From NCBI GenBank assembly GCA_949318235.1, contig OX439129.1, positions 19,547,066-19,611,065 on the forward strand: DNA of 64,000 nt, read 5' to 3'. Of this stretch, positions 27,914-41,000 are shown in pieces; position 1 is the first letter of the stretch, and every line of letters begins with the position of its first letter. A model generated the notes under the pieces. That model searched no databases, was not told where the DNA came from, and worked only from the letters and a program-made list of their open reading frames with translations. The position numbers and the translations under genes are program-made. This DNA comes from Ecdyonurus torrentis. Its lineage: Eukaryota; Arthropoda; Insecta; Ephemeroptera; Heptageniidae.

Positions 27914-28450
27914 ATGTCTGGATGTTTTGGACCACCTGTAGATCTCTCATTCTTTGAAGCTGGACCATCAATGGAAGAAATTATGGACCGACGACCTCGT
28001 CGCGGAGTACATCCTTATTTCCGGTCCAGCAATGGTCGTTATCATTGTACAGCACTACGTCTCAATAACAACAGATTCACAAGCACACAACTACTACCTT
28101 CCATATGTTCTCAATTTCTAGAGCACCCTGAAGCATTAGCATGGCTAGATTTATCTTGTAATAGACTTAGAGAAACCCCTAAAGAGTTAGTAATGTTACC
28201 AGGATTACGTTTATTGTATTTACATGGAAATAGACTGACAAATCTTACAGCTTTAATTGAAATTTTAATTCGTTTACCAGAACTATTTGGTTTGACTTTA
28301 CATGGTAATCCACTACCAGAGTATAGATATGAAATTCTTGCTAAACTACCACGACTTAGAGCTTTAGATTTTAGTAATATTACACATTTAGATAGACATC
28401 GTGCTGGAAAAGCACTTGCAAAACAACCTATTATGTGGCGTGTTGTTTGA
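27914..28450 (+). CDS. LRRC51: Leucine-rich repeat-containing protein 51 (LRRC51)
   Basis: A single-exon ORF of 178 residues, close to the roughly 190 residues of vertebrate LRRC51. The start is MSGCFGPPVDLSFFEAG. The N-terminal PVDLSFF motif, the RRGVHPYFRSSNGRY segment, LRLNNNRF, FLEHPEALAWLDLSCNRL, LRLLYLHGNRL, LFGLTLHGNPLPEYRY and LRALDFSNITHLDR match the family in order. Three to four leucine-rich repeats fill residues about 50-150, with the usual DFS-containing capping segment after them. LRRC51 is a cytoplasmic LRR protein of ciliated lineages, fused to TOMT in the primate LRTOMT locus; its biochemical role is poorly known. The start ATG is 7 nt after the stop of an in-phase-spliced upstream ORF in the same exon, implying dicistronic translation by reinitiation or leaky scanning. 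The absence of introns contrasts with the intron-rich neighbours. Confidence 0.85.
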   Translation: MSGCFGPPVDLSFFEAGPSMEEIMDRRPRRGVHPYFRSSNGRYHCTALRLNNNRFTSTQLLPSICSQFLEHPEALAWLDLSCNRLRETPKELVMLPGLRLLYLHGNRLTNLTALIEILIRLPELFGLTLHGNPLPEYRYEILAKLPRLRALDFSNITHLDRHRAGKALAKQPIMWRVV

Positions 28451-29735
28451 TGCGGAAATTTAAACCATTTTGGGATTCAAAATTGCGAAAATTTTTGTGA
28501 CTGTAATTCTGGAGATTAAAGAAGTTTTTTTTTTTTTTTTTTTCCCCCAATATTTCCAGGTTTTAAATGTCAACGCACAAAACTTTTAAAATGTGTAGTT
28601 TTTACATGATGTTGAAAGTGAGAAAGTGCTATAGCAATCTTTTTGCTCTTTTTTAAGCTCGGAGAATTTTTTATAGGCTAAAATAATATATAAATATAAA
28701 AAATATATAATGTTATTATATTCAATGTTTATAATTTATTCTGAATTACTGTTGTTCATGTTAGATATATAATTTTTTTATTGACATGGATGAAAAATGA
28801 TACACAATTTCTTACGAATAGGTCCTGTATAAAACTTTGATATAAATTTAAATGATATTGCTTGCAGTTTTTTTTTCAATTGTTATTCTAAAGAGATGTA
28901 TGCAAGTTTCAGTCAGATCCTTATTTACAACATGATAGTATATATATTAAATTATATTTTGCTAACAACAATACTAATAATAATAACAAAATAATATTAT
29001 ATTATAGTATTAAAAAAAACATGGGCACATGGCTCTTTTGGAACCAATTCCGGACTCTGGTTCCAGACTGTCATAAAATATCATTAATATTGCATTATGA
29101 TAAATAATTTGACTTATATTTGACAGACTTTAAGATTAGAAGTTAATTTTTTTAAACTGACTTTTTTATTTAAGGGGAAAAGCTATATCAGTTATAAATA
29201 GATTTTTCTTTAAATTAAAATTAAAACTAGAAGATATATATATTATAACATAAATAAAATATTGAAATAAAAAATTGTTATAAGCAAGCGTTGAAAGTTT
29301 TGCAATGAACTCTGTTATGTAAAATTTCATCAATTTCAAGTCTTTGGTAAAATGAAAGTTTAGTTAACTGGGGTCACTTTGAACGCCCAAGTAATTTTAC
29401 TTAAGGTTCTCATTCCAAAACTTTTACCTATATTCATTAAATTTTATTACTCTGGGCAAGTGGCGAATCCAGGACAGAATTGTTGAGGGGGTGATTATTT
29501 CCTATCCCGTAGTGTTAATCACGGGGGGAACAGGTGGTAACACCTGCATTTTCTTTTTTACCATAGCTTTTAGCACCTCTGCCCCCCTCCCCCACTCCCT
29601 CTGGATATGTCCTGAACGTGATGACGAACGTTATCTCAGAATTAAGAAGTGAAGGGTTAACAATAGATAGGGCGCATCACCTCCAGTTTTACTTCAAGAT
29701 AGTTTTAAAACTTATGCTTGGGAGTTGTGGGTTCA
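28451..29735. other. LRRC51 3' flank, no gene
   Basis: AT-rich sequence with a T/C run at about 28527-28548, presumably including the LRRC51 3'UTR. At about 29465-29625 a GC-richer patch (GTGGCGAATCCAGGA, then C-rich CCCCTCCCCC) looks like a fragment of a repeat element, but no matching end was found. Confidence 0.4.
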
Positions 29736-29743
29736 CAAAGAAG

Positions 29744-31107
29744 TAGGGTTACCAACTGTCCTTTTTTCAGAAGGACAGTCCTTTTTTCGAGGTTTTTGTC
29801 CTTTTTTACTTTTTTTCCAAAAAAGGACACTTTACTCCCCTTATTAGAAATTTTAGATTAAAAAAATATTAAAATTTTTAAAAATTACATTTCATCATAG
29901 AGATACTGTTTCTCTACGGTTTCATGCACAGTATTTAATTGATAATAAAAAAAATACAACTTACAGAAGTTCAGTGTGCAGTGCACACAGTATTTTTTGC
30001 AATTATATTATCTATGAAACCTATCTACTAATGTAAATATATGTTATCCATAATTATTAGGAACCGGATTTTCAGTTTTGAAAATGTGCATTTTCAGTAC
30101 TAAATTCAGTCCAGTTATTTTGCATAATCAGTTTGTAAAAACAACAAAATCAGTTCACTTTCAGTTCAATTATACAAAAACAGTGAAATTCAGTTTTGGT
30201 AATTTTTAACTTAGAAACAAACATTTTTCAATAAAAAAAGATATTTTTATTATTTTTTTTTTTTTTATGAAAAAAAAAATTATAATAAAAAAAATTGGTT
30301 AAATTATTATTTGATACACTTTACCAGCCAGTAACAATGAGAGCTGTTCTTGTATTTTTGAAAACTTCTTTTTAACCTTTTTTTATTCGTGTTCAGTTGA
30401 AATCAGATAATTTTGAGATATGCCTAAAATTTTTTTTTTTTTTCCTTTTTTTTAACACGTTATTTTAAGTTTTTGCACAGTAAAAGTCTATTTTCAGTTT
30501 CCAAAACTGAGAAAAACTGGTACAAACTGACAAAAACTTAAAATAACTGACCCAGTTTACAAATTTCAAAAACTGTTTTTTTCAGTCCAAACTTTTTTGC
30601 ATTTTTGGCAATAAAAATTCATGATTCGTGGACATCTGTAACCTAGCATGCATATTTCAAAAACTGAACAAACTGGAGATCCGGTCCCTAATAATTATTA
30701 ATAATTGTCAGTGTCAAATTTAATTAAAAATGTGTGCATTTTATTTAATGTATTTTTAAATTAATCTATTCATTAATTCTAGTGATCTAAAGTCTATTTC
30801 TATTCTTTTTTTTAACATTAAAAATAAAAAAATAAAAAAAAAATCGCTACTTTTTTTTTACCAAACATAAAGAAATTTGTATCTAAATTTTAAAAAAGTG
30901 TGTGTTACATATACACAAGATTGAATATTAAACTTTACTTTTATTACTTATAAAAATGATTATTTTGCTTGTTTTTTTCAAAGAAAAAGGGGCGTGGCAT
31001 AAAAAAATCGCGCCTGCGGCGGGCTTCTGGGGGGCTTTGCCCCCCAGACCCCCCAGTTGGGTATGGGCCATGTCCTTTTTTCGCATCCTGAATAGTTGGC
31101 AACCCTA
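29744..31107. mobile_element. Non-autonomous hAT-like element, 1364 bp (outer of a nested pair)
   Basis: The left terminus TAGGGTTACCAACT pairs with AGTTGGCAACCCTA at the right (one mismatch). It is flanked by an exact 8-bp duplication CAAAGAAG (29736-29743 and 31108-31115). GTCCTTTTTTC motifs are repeated just inside both ends. No transposase ORF is present. The interior carries a second inserted element (30058-30690). Confidence 0.85.
30058..30690. mobile_element. Non-autonomous hAT-like element, 633 bp, nested in the one above
   Basis: The left end TAGGAACCGGATTTTCAGTT matches the inverted right end TAGGGACCGGATCTCCAGTT with three mismatches. It is flanked by an exact 8-bp duplication ATAATTAT (30050-30057 and 30691-30698). 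The interior is made of many CAGTTTT / AAAACTGA motifs in both orientations, presumably subterminal transposase-binding repeats. No ORF. Confidence 0.8.
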
Positions 31108-31115
31108 CAAAGAAG

Positions 31116-33691
31116 CTTAACTTCATATTTAAGCAATGTTTATTCTGTTTTCCTTTGCAATCAAATGTTTATCCATGGCCTTACTTTTTTAACTCTTCCC
31201 TCGACGCTCTATATCTACTTGATTTACACACACTGCATATTTATAAGTTAAGTAAAACCTGTAAAATTTTGGATTGTATAACTTTTATTATATTGTAATA
31301 ATTAATAAAAATAAAAACGATTAAATTTAAGAAAATATTTTATCCTTTTACAAAATCCTGAAAATAGCTCATCCCCATTAGTCTAAAATGTCTATCTATG
31401 CAAATTTTGAAGCTGTTTAGTGTTCTTGCGGTAATATTATTGTATTGTTAATGAGTATCTTTAAATAATTATTTTTGTTGATAGTATAAAATTATGATCT
31501 TTTTACACTCCTCATATCTGGTAAAATATGTGTGTAATTTTCTCAAAACTAAGACAAATCTTGCCAAGTAGTGCAGACACCAGATTTGAATTCAAATTCG
31601 TAGTGTACGTACTACGTACTGTATATGCTTATTTCTCAAGTGAAATTATAAAAATTTAGGTATTTCAAATGATTTTATAACGATTTCAATGTAATTTATA
31701 TTAAAAATATTACTGTTAATAAAAATTATGGATACGTTATAGGAATAATAATACGATAGCGCGAGACTTTGACGCCTGCAAGGTATGCAACTTTCTCACC
31801 AAACGTACCGTGCGGGTTGCATATTTTCGCTTTACTTTTTTAGGACTTTGAATTATACTGCTTTAGAGATTTAATATTATAATATTTTCTCATTTTTCTA
31901 TACACAAATAATTTTTGTTCTAAAAAATAAAGAAAATTTTGTACTGTTCTTTCAAAATATATCAAAGAAAAACAAAATAATGAAGCGATGTTTTTGAAAC
32001 AATTTAATACAGAACTTATTTTACATGCTAAAAAAACTGTTTGCAAACAAAAGTAAGAATATGAATTGTAACAGGCGTTATATTGATTTTTATTGATTCT
32101 TTTTCCTTCATCAAGAATATTTGTCATAAAAAATGATTTAATAACTTAATTCGTAAAGGATATTATTATTGCTAATGCTTATCTTTCACCAAAGGCATCA
32201 GAATGATCAGAAAATGTTATTAAATAAAATCCAACAAATGCCTTAAAATTAATTTTATTTTCCTGAAATTATGTAAAGTTAGCTACACAACATAAGACAC
32301 AATTAAAATCACAATTTTTTATAACGGAAACCAAAAAAAGAAGAAGAAACAATAGTGGCATAAAATTACACCTACATTTTTTTATTATAATTTCCAGATT
32401 ATTAAACGATTTGCTAGAAAAACAAATAGATAAAGAAAAAAATGGGAGATGGTATGAGCATCTCTGTAAGTGTAAACTAATACTATCTCCCATTCCCCAA
32501 TTTTTCCTAATCTATTTATATGGGTTTTTCTATCAAATCTTTTAATAAAAAACTACCGCATAGACGATTTTTTCCCTGATATTTATCAATTTCCAATAAA
32601 TAATAATAAAAATAACATAATTTTGATATACTTGAAGTTTTTTTTTTTAGTAATGAAAAATATTAAAATATATAAAAAGTAAACAATTATGTTGCAATTT
32701 CAGGAAATACCACATTATTTTTTTAATTTGATCACAAAAATTTGCAATTCACTTTTATTGCAACCATATGATTGGAGAAATTATAACTACAAGTCTTAAT
32801 ACCCTAAAAAAAAGAAAAACAAACAAAAAAAAATTTATATAATAATAAAGTGAGTTGAAAGCAAAGTGGTTTACAGATAGGTTTTTATACAAATTTGTGT
32901 TGAAATCACGGTCATCATTTTAATTCTGGTGACCTCCATATTTATTTTTTTTTTCAACTTGAGATGTAAAAATAATAATTGGGGTTGTCCAATTAATACT
33001 AATTATATCACTTCCACGCCATAAAGAAAATCGACTCTAATAATGCATAGAGTTGAAATAAATGAACATAATAATCCTTTCTTTAAACCATCAAAGAAAA
33101 GAACAGGGAAACCAACAAATGCCTTACCACGACTTAATCCATGTAAATATTTGAGTTAGTTGTACACTTAAACGTGGAGCTATATCTAACGTCAAAGATG
33201 ATACCTGGTATTATGCCATCAAGATCTTCATCTATAGCTACAAACTTCATCCTGGTAAGGTGCTTATTGACTTCCTTTGATATTACATTCAAACTAAATT
33301 ATGGTTTTTATTTCCTAATTAATTATAATAATGATTCCAATAATAGACACAACTCTTTCACAATTAATAAATTTTAGTTTAGTAAAATTTATGTCAAAAA
33401 ATAATTAATTGATTTTTGCTTCTAGTTTTATAACACATTATATAATATATAAAATGTTATATACATAAAAGCAAAAATTCATAAAAATAAAAAGAATGAA
33501 AAATGAGACGAATGGAATCCTCAAAATAATCTTGAACTTAAATATATCACAAATATAGAAATACGTAATAATACGTTTCACTATCAAAGAAAATAAGTTT
33601 TATTTCTAAACTGATAGGCATATTATGATAACTTATTTATTTCACTTCTTTTTGCCAGCCACTTAAGAAAAGAAAAAGCAAAAAGAAAAAG

Positions 33692-33741
<50 letters not shown>

Positions 33742-35080
33742 CATATTACACAGAATGACTAAACAACAAAAATAAATGTTAAAATAAATTATTATACAAA
33801 ATGAGCTATGAACCAGAATTAACCCCCCTCCCCCAATTTTTAATATCCAAAAACAATCAAATTATAGTTGATATTATTATAGTATATTATCCTCTTCACC
33901 CCAGAAACCCTATTTTTTTTTTTCTTTTGACCATTATTTACTATGCTTTAATGGTCATTAAATTACAAAGTAAATAGGCCTATTATAAGTTACTAAAATA
34001 AAATTTATGATCTTACATAAAAGACATAATGAAGGCATAAAAATAAAATAATAATACAACACAATTTAAAATGGGGGGGGGGGGGGGAGGAGGGGGGATT
34101 ACTGAGATATATTAATATTATAAAATGTTCTGATATCAAATCTAAATCTTGCACAACTAATTTTTTTTAACTACATAATTAAGACACATTGATATAAAAA
34201 ATAAGCTACAAAATTAAAGTTTCTGATGCTTTAACTTGATGGTGGTCATATATATTGCAGCAATGCAAGCTTTTGTGTGATGAAAAATAAGTTTGGCTAT
34301 ACTTTTGTTAAAAAATAAATAAAAAAAGCTTTGTATATGGTAATAACTTCAATAATTTCTAGGAGCAATAATGGTTTTACACTTAATGTAACCTTTATAC
34401 TCCTTGATGTGGACTTTAGGGTTAAATTAAGAAATAAATAAAAATGTACACCAACTATGTACCTACTCACGGCTGTGATAGTATACGTATTTTAACATTC
34501 CAAAACTCACGTTAAATTTCTAATGTTAATATGTTAATCCTATGAAAAAAACAGGCACTGAATTTAAATGGTCAAATATATGATTACAATCATGTGTACA
34601 GCACTGAATAGTAAAAAAAATAAAAAAAAATAAAAAAAAATAAACATGATTGTTATTAATAGGCATGGATTATTTTAAGACAGGAAAACCAGCGTACTAC
34701 GTAAAGTAAAATATTTTGCACTTCCCTTTTTTTTTTTTTTTTTGTGTGTTTTCCTTCAATATTGTGTACAGAATAGTAAACTCCTAAGTCTGACTGCATG
34801 AGAAAATAAATTTTTGCCATGCTCAAGAATAGTGTGTATTTCTAATATTGTGAGTATGTCCTATATTTATGACAGATGAGAAACTAGTACAAATATCCAG
34901 CTAGCTAGCATTCCTGTTCTTTTAAATAAGGGAATATTTAACAATACTACAAATATTCATGTAATATATTTTTGTACTTCAAGAAGTAAACTCTAATCCA
35001 TACCACCACATAAATAATAATATAATATACATATCACACAAATGCTGCAATAAAATGACCACCAACAATTTCTATTTCCT
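31116..35080. other. Intergenic region and zinc-finger gene 3' flank
   Basis: AT-rich sequence with an A-rich run at 33661-33740 and a G run at about 34074-34087. The part nearest 35080 is probably the 3'UTR of the minus-strand zinc-finger gene. A small exon-like open segment on the minus strand at about 33170-33260 (MKFVAIDEDLDGIIPG) has a possible acceptor but no supporting context. I call no gene. Confidence 0.4.
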
Positions 35081-38000
35081 TCATTCACTGTCCGAGTCAC
35101 AATGATCCTTGTACATGTGAGTTTGAATTGCTTGCTTGTTTTTACTTGCAAAACTACAAATCTTACAAGTATATGTTTTAGCAGGTTTCCCAAACCATGC
35201 TTTAGCATCAGCGTCATCTTGAGGGTTAACGTAAATAATTTCAAGGAGCTCAACCGAGCCTACTTGATCCAAATGGTATTGCATAGCATGACTTCTATAG
35301 CTGTGAATTTTTCTGTACATTTTACTACACATTTTACATACATACCTAGGCACTTGATTTGAACTGGTCTTGGTTTTAAAAATTTTCTTGCGTTTACCCT
35401 GTGGGTTAAATTTAAACCATTCTTTACTCTCTGCATCAAATTGAAAAAGATTGCTTACTCTTATTTGTGGTACCTGTATATTTGATGTTGGTTTTGTCTC
35501 TGTTTCTATTTTTTCTTCTTTGATATTTGTCATCATGTGAGATTTCAAATGAAATTCCAAGTGACAGCGTGTCAATGCTTGGAAATTACAAATATGACAA
35601 CAATTTAAAATAAATTTCTTCTCATCTTTTTCTTCTACTTTCACTTCTACTAATTCAGGCGCAACTGCAATTTCTTTTTTTATAATGGGAGCACTAAAAA
35701 CATTGTTAACACACTTTAAAAGTGTCTTAATGTGATATTTTTTGTTATGCAATAAGAGAGCTTTAATAGAAATGAAACTACGATTACAAGTGCGACAGAA
35801 AGGAGCTATAGGACGTTTATATGAATTTCTTATAAAAGGTAATAGTTGCTTTTGTTTAAAGCAGTTAATATATTTTCTATATAGTTTTATGCAACTTGAG
35901 TCTGGACTTTTGTCCTTGAGCATGCTTGTTGGTTTGTTGCAAGCATTTTGTGCAGCTGGTTTATCACACACATTACTGCTTGAACTTTCTGACACCACCT
36001 CACAATAACTGCAATGTTTGTGGTGTTGTTGACGAGATCTTTTCTCTCTAGTGGTATGTCTAGCCAGATCTTTCTTGTTTTTGTACGTGAGTAAGCAACC
36101 ATTACAAGTAGCTTTAGATTTTGGCAGATCAGTGATTTTTTCTTTAATGTCTTCAATTCTTGTTAGATTTACTGTCAACTTTGGATGTTTTTTAGATGCT
36201 AAATTATCAAAATTCATACCTCGTTTATTATTTAAAGAACAAACAACATATTCATTGTCTTCATTTATAAACCTGACAGTTGAATTTCTTACATATGTTG
36301 TTTTGGATTCAATGCTACTTTGATTTTGGTATAAGATTGGAGCTTGAGGTGCATGGCTATTCACACACACTTTTGAGGGCAATGAACTAGTTGAGGTTAT
36401 AATTTTATGTTTTGTATATGTTTCTCTGTGAACAATGCCAATTTTAGGCACTGTATCTATTGGGAAATGCACAGTATTAGGGGATTTTTCAGGAGCAAAG
36501 GTAAATTCTTTCTTGATTTTAGACAAATCTATTGGTTTTTGTTCTGTTTCTACAACAGGGTCTTGTAACAAGTGCTCTGGTTTGCAAGAAATAAGTTTCT
36601 CTTTCTTGAATTCAGCTTTATGTGCTAGTGGGGTGAAATTGGGTATCTTAGATTTCAAGTCACACTCTAGAGGAGCAATATTTTGAGGGGATGAGGAGGT
36701 AGTGTCTAATAGTGGTTTAGGTGATTCACTGGGCTGCACGAAGTGAGAAAATATGTCCATGGGGAGTTTGGAAAAGAATGATGTTGTCAATACTTCATCA
36801 TTATGTTTCTCCATGTTGCCTGAAAAAAATAATCAATATAAAAGTAAAATCTTTAAGATACTTGTGATGTCACATACAAACATCTCTCATAATCTTTTAC
36901 TTGCATATATATTTTTTTATAAAGCTCAATTAAATTTTTTACTTTTTATACAGAATCTTTCACATATGGCACAACAGACTAACGCCCATCAAAGATTATG
37001 ATAAACAATGTTGGTATAATGTATGCACAAATGGTAACTTTCACATAGCTTTACAGCTGTCAGATACTGATGGACAAAACTGGCAACTGCCAGCTATGAG
37101 ATGTGAATAAATCAATTGGTTTAAGTTTAGAGCAGCTACTTCCATTGCTACTTGTTAATTACAGCGCATTTGTGAAAGAGTATAATACAGTATAATACAT
37201 AAAAGGATGTTTTTAGCATTTTGAGCACCACAAGGTTCAAGGTAGTTTAAATGGCACAATCGCGCTCTTGTTTGGGGCTCATTGCTCAACCCCTGGTAAG
37301 TCTATCAATTTCAAACAAACAGAGGTCGTGACGTTGGTCACAAAATTTCAGAACCACACATGAATAAATATGGCGCGCGCTGAGAGACTCCTGAACGAGA
37401 TAATGACCCAACCAAGAGGGTGAATCAATATCATATTAGCAAAAGATAGAGGTCTCTTGTTATCAGTCAGTTTTTCACACATCATGCAGTATGCTTTTTT
37501 ACACAAATAAAATACCATGACTATTTTTTTAGAGCTATGATTTTACAAGAAAATTTCCCTATAGATCATAACATCATAAGTACATTTAAAATAAATGATG
37601 TAGTAGATTTTTAAACACATTAACATTAAAAAAAAAAATCATATATATCTCAATATAATTAAATCCTTGAGTTTATTTATTTTGTTTTCTATGCTTATAT
37701 TATCTGTGTTAAAATGTGACATAATGATATATGCATCACTTAAGCTTCTCCATTCTAAAACTGCCGAGTTTTCCCAAAAATCGTTTGAAAGGATAGTTTT
37801 GCAATAAATGAGGAAGACTATAACAAAATTTAGAGGGGAATTTTATTTCATATTCAGAAAGAGGACATTGTCCTGAAACGATTGATATGTGAATTTTAAA
37901 TTTATGAGTTCATCAAGTATTTTTAACTAATTTTTGAAAATAGAAAAATGATGCCGCGGCAACGGGCGGCAACTAATGCATGTACACATACAAAAAAGTT

Positions 38001-41000
38001 GCCACCCGACGTAATTTTGCAATTTTCAAAAATGAATTAAAAATTCTGAATGAACTAAAAAATTAGAAATTTGCATATCAATCGATTCAGGACAATGTCC
38101 TCTTTTAGAATATACAATTGCCTTCTAAATTATTTTAGTTTTCCTTTTTCTAAGCCTTCCTACAGAGTTTTCACATACACATCTGATAAAATAGATGTCT
38201 ATACACCAGTATCAATCTAACAAAATTAGGAAACCTTTTTGTTTAAAATTTCTATGGTATTTTTCCTACCTATAACTATAAGAGATAAGAGAATTTATTG
38301 CTTTACTTTCTTAATAAACAATTGTTTAAACAAATAATCTATTTAGATTATCAATAAGCTTCTTATTTTTGATTGTATATATGAGTAACTATAGTATATG
38401 CTGATATATGTACCTGACTCCATGCTGAAAAGATTTGCCACAGGCTGCATACCAACTTCAATTTCTTGGTCTTCAATCACAAAATCTAAAATAAAATAAT
38501 GCAGATTGCAGCATGAGTTGACATGCAACAGTGAACATGTGTGCAGCTTATATTATGTATGAAATATTCCTTTTAAATTTTTTTTTTAAACGTTATACCT
38601 ATACTATACACAAGTTCTGCAATTACTGCAAAAGAAGCTTAGAAACTATTTACAAGTATTGAATGGAAGTTATCGGTTTAAAAAATTCTTAAAATTTTTC
38701 GGTGACTTAAAACACGTAAACGTATGTGTCTATAGTCTATATAGTATTTCTCATTTAAATTTCTCAAAAGTTAGTGGAATGGTTTTCTCAAAAATCGCAA
38801 AAAACTTTTTTTTCCCCCCCATAAGCGTAATGTTAAATTAGGGGACCCTTAGCTTTCCCCGCGTGCTAAACCGATAAGACCCATTCTTATACACATACCA
38901 CATACTGATTTTTGTACACAATTGTGATACATACCGGTATTAATTCTATTTTAGCTATTCTCATTTTAATATAGAAGGATTAGTGTTTTTTCTACAAGAA
39001 CAAAATACAAGAGGCAGTAAGAATAATAATAATAATAAAAACATCATAGAATGCCATTACCCATTACTAATGAAAAGGCTATAATTAGAGACCCCTTCTA
39101 GGATTCTATAGGCTATATATAACTAGCATGTTTGAGTTTACAGTTAATGATACCAAAATTAAACACTTTTACAGAGGAATATATTTGAAGCCCTATAAAA
39201 AAAAAGGAAGATTTTTATTGTTTTGAACTACTGTGATAAGATGGCTGATAGTTCTTCACAAACATACCTGTGATTACTTCTACTTCCATTTCATTGAATG
39301 TGTGATTGTGCTCAAAACTAGAGCTGCTTAGAAGCTCTTGAATATCTGGGCTAATATTGTCATTCTCAGCATCTTGGTTATTCTCTGAAAAATAACAGGA
39401 AAAAAAATAATAAAAAAAAAAGAAGTTAAAACCATGTACTATATACTAATAGTAAAATGATAAATCAGAAAAGTAGATACCCCCCCCCCCACAAAAAAAG
39501 GCTAAATTTATCCCTAATGGATAGGTCAACCAAGACCTCCCACCCCCACTTCTATTTTGACCCCTCCCTAATTCTAACCTTTATGCAAGTCCCTATAACA
39601 CAGTTTTACTAAAAGGTGTGGGGTATAGGGGTAAACACGACTCGTTTTTACTGTAAGTATAATAATTACAGTTGGTAGAGATTAGAGCACGTTGAATTGA
39701 AAATTAATAAAACGCGAAAATTCTCTAATTTAAATAGTAAATTGGGACTAGGGATCAAATATTCTAGCTTTAGCTAGTTAAAAAGTAGACGTTAAAGGGA
39801 TGGAGGTATAGTGTCAAAATAAAATGCAATGTGCCTAGCATCTCACGTTCTCACACTACGTCAAAGACACAACATTATAAAACAGCATCAGACTTACTCT
39901 TTGCCTTAGACCGGTTTCGTCCTTTACCTAGGACTCATCAGTAAGGCTCGGCAGAGAGCTCTGTACAGCTAGAGATGGCTCACACCACATCTGCTAACTG
40001 ACTGAGCTGAGGAAGCAAGTGGCAGTCGCGTTTATATACGCGATGCCCCCGCAGCTGCACGCGCTGATTGGTTAAAATCGCGCGCGCAAACTCGGCTTGC
40101 TGTTTAAAACCTCTCATCCTCACACTGTAATATAAAATCGTGTCTAAGAGGGGTGTAAGACAGGCAGCCAGCAAGCAATAGTGTCCTCCCTCACTTCCCA
40201 GAGTTCCCCAACTCTAGAAAGATCGCGAGAACACTACGCCTACCGACTGCACAGTATCGTGATTCACGCTAGTTACATCGCTTTATATGTTGACACTGGG
40301 GTAGGAAAAGCAAAAAGGAGATAGAGTAGGAGAGATAGAATAAATATTATGCGTTTTGGCATATATAGTTTAATTAATTTAGTACGTGCTCTTATTGACG
40401 TTGGCAAGTAAAAGGGCCGAATAAAATAAAAATGAAAGAATATTATTTACAAAAGCTTAAAATTAAAACAAAAAGATCGACTTGGCGATAATATGCGTAT
40501 TAGGAAAAAACCATCGCGGTTAGTATTAATAAGTTTAAAAAAAAAATATTTAGAAAATAGTTGGTAGAGATTAGAGCACGTTGAATTGAAAATTAATAAA
40601 ACGCGAAAATTCTCTAATTTAAATAGTAAATTGGGACTAGGGATCAAATATTCTAGCTTTAGCTAGTTAAAAAGTAGACGTTAAAGGGATGGAGGTATAG
40701 TGTCAAAATAAAATGCAATGTGCCTAGCATCTCACGTTCTCACACTACGTCAAAGACACAACATTATAAAACAGCATCAGACTTACTCTTTGCCTTAGAC
40801 CGGTTTCGTCCTTTACCTAGGACTCATCAGTAAGGCTCGGCAGAGAGCTCTGTACAGCTAGAGATGGCTCACACCACATCTGCTAACTGACTGAGCTGAG
40901 GAAGCAAGTGGCAGTCGCGTTTATATACGCGATGCCCCCGCAGCTGTACAGAGCTCTCTGCCGAGCCTTACTGATGAGTCCTAGGTAAAGGACGAAACCG

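Noticed and set aside
29465..29625. Possible TE end GTGGCGAATCCAGGA with C-rich partner
   Set aside because: Terminal repeats and target duplication could not be matched.
35102..36686. Plus-strand open frames across the zinc-finger exon
   Set aside because: Antisense shadows of the large minus-strand coding exon.
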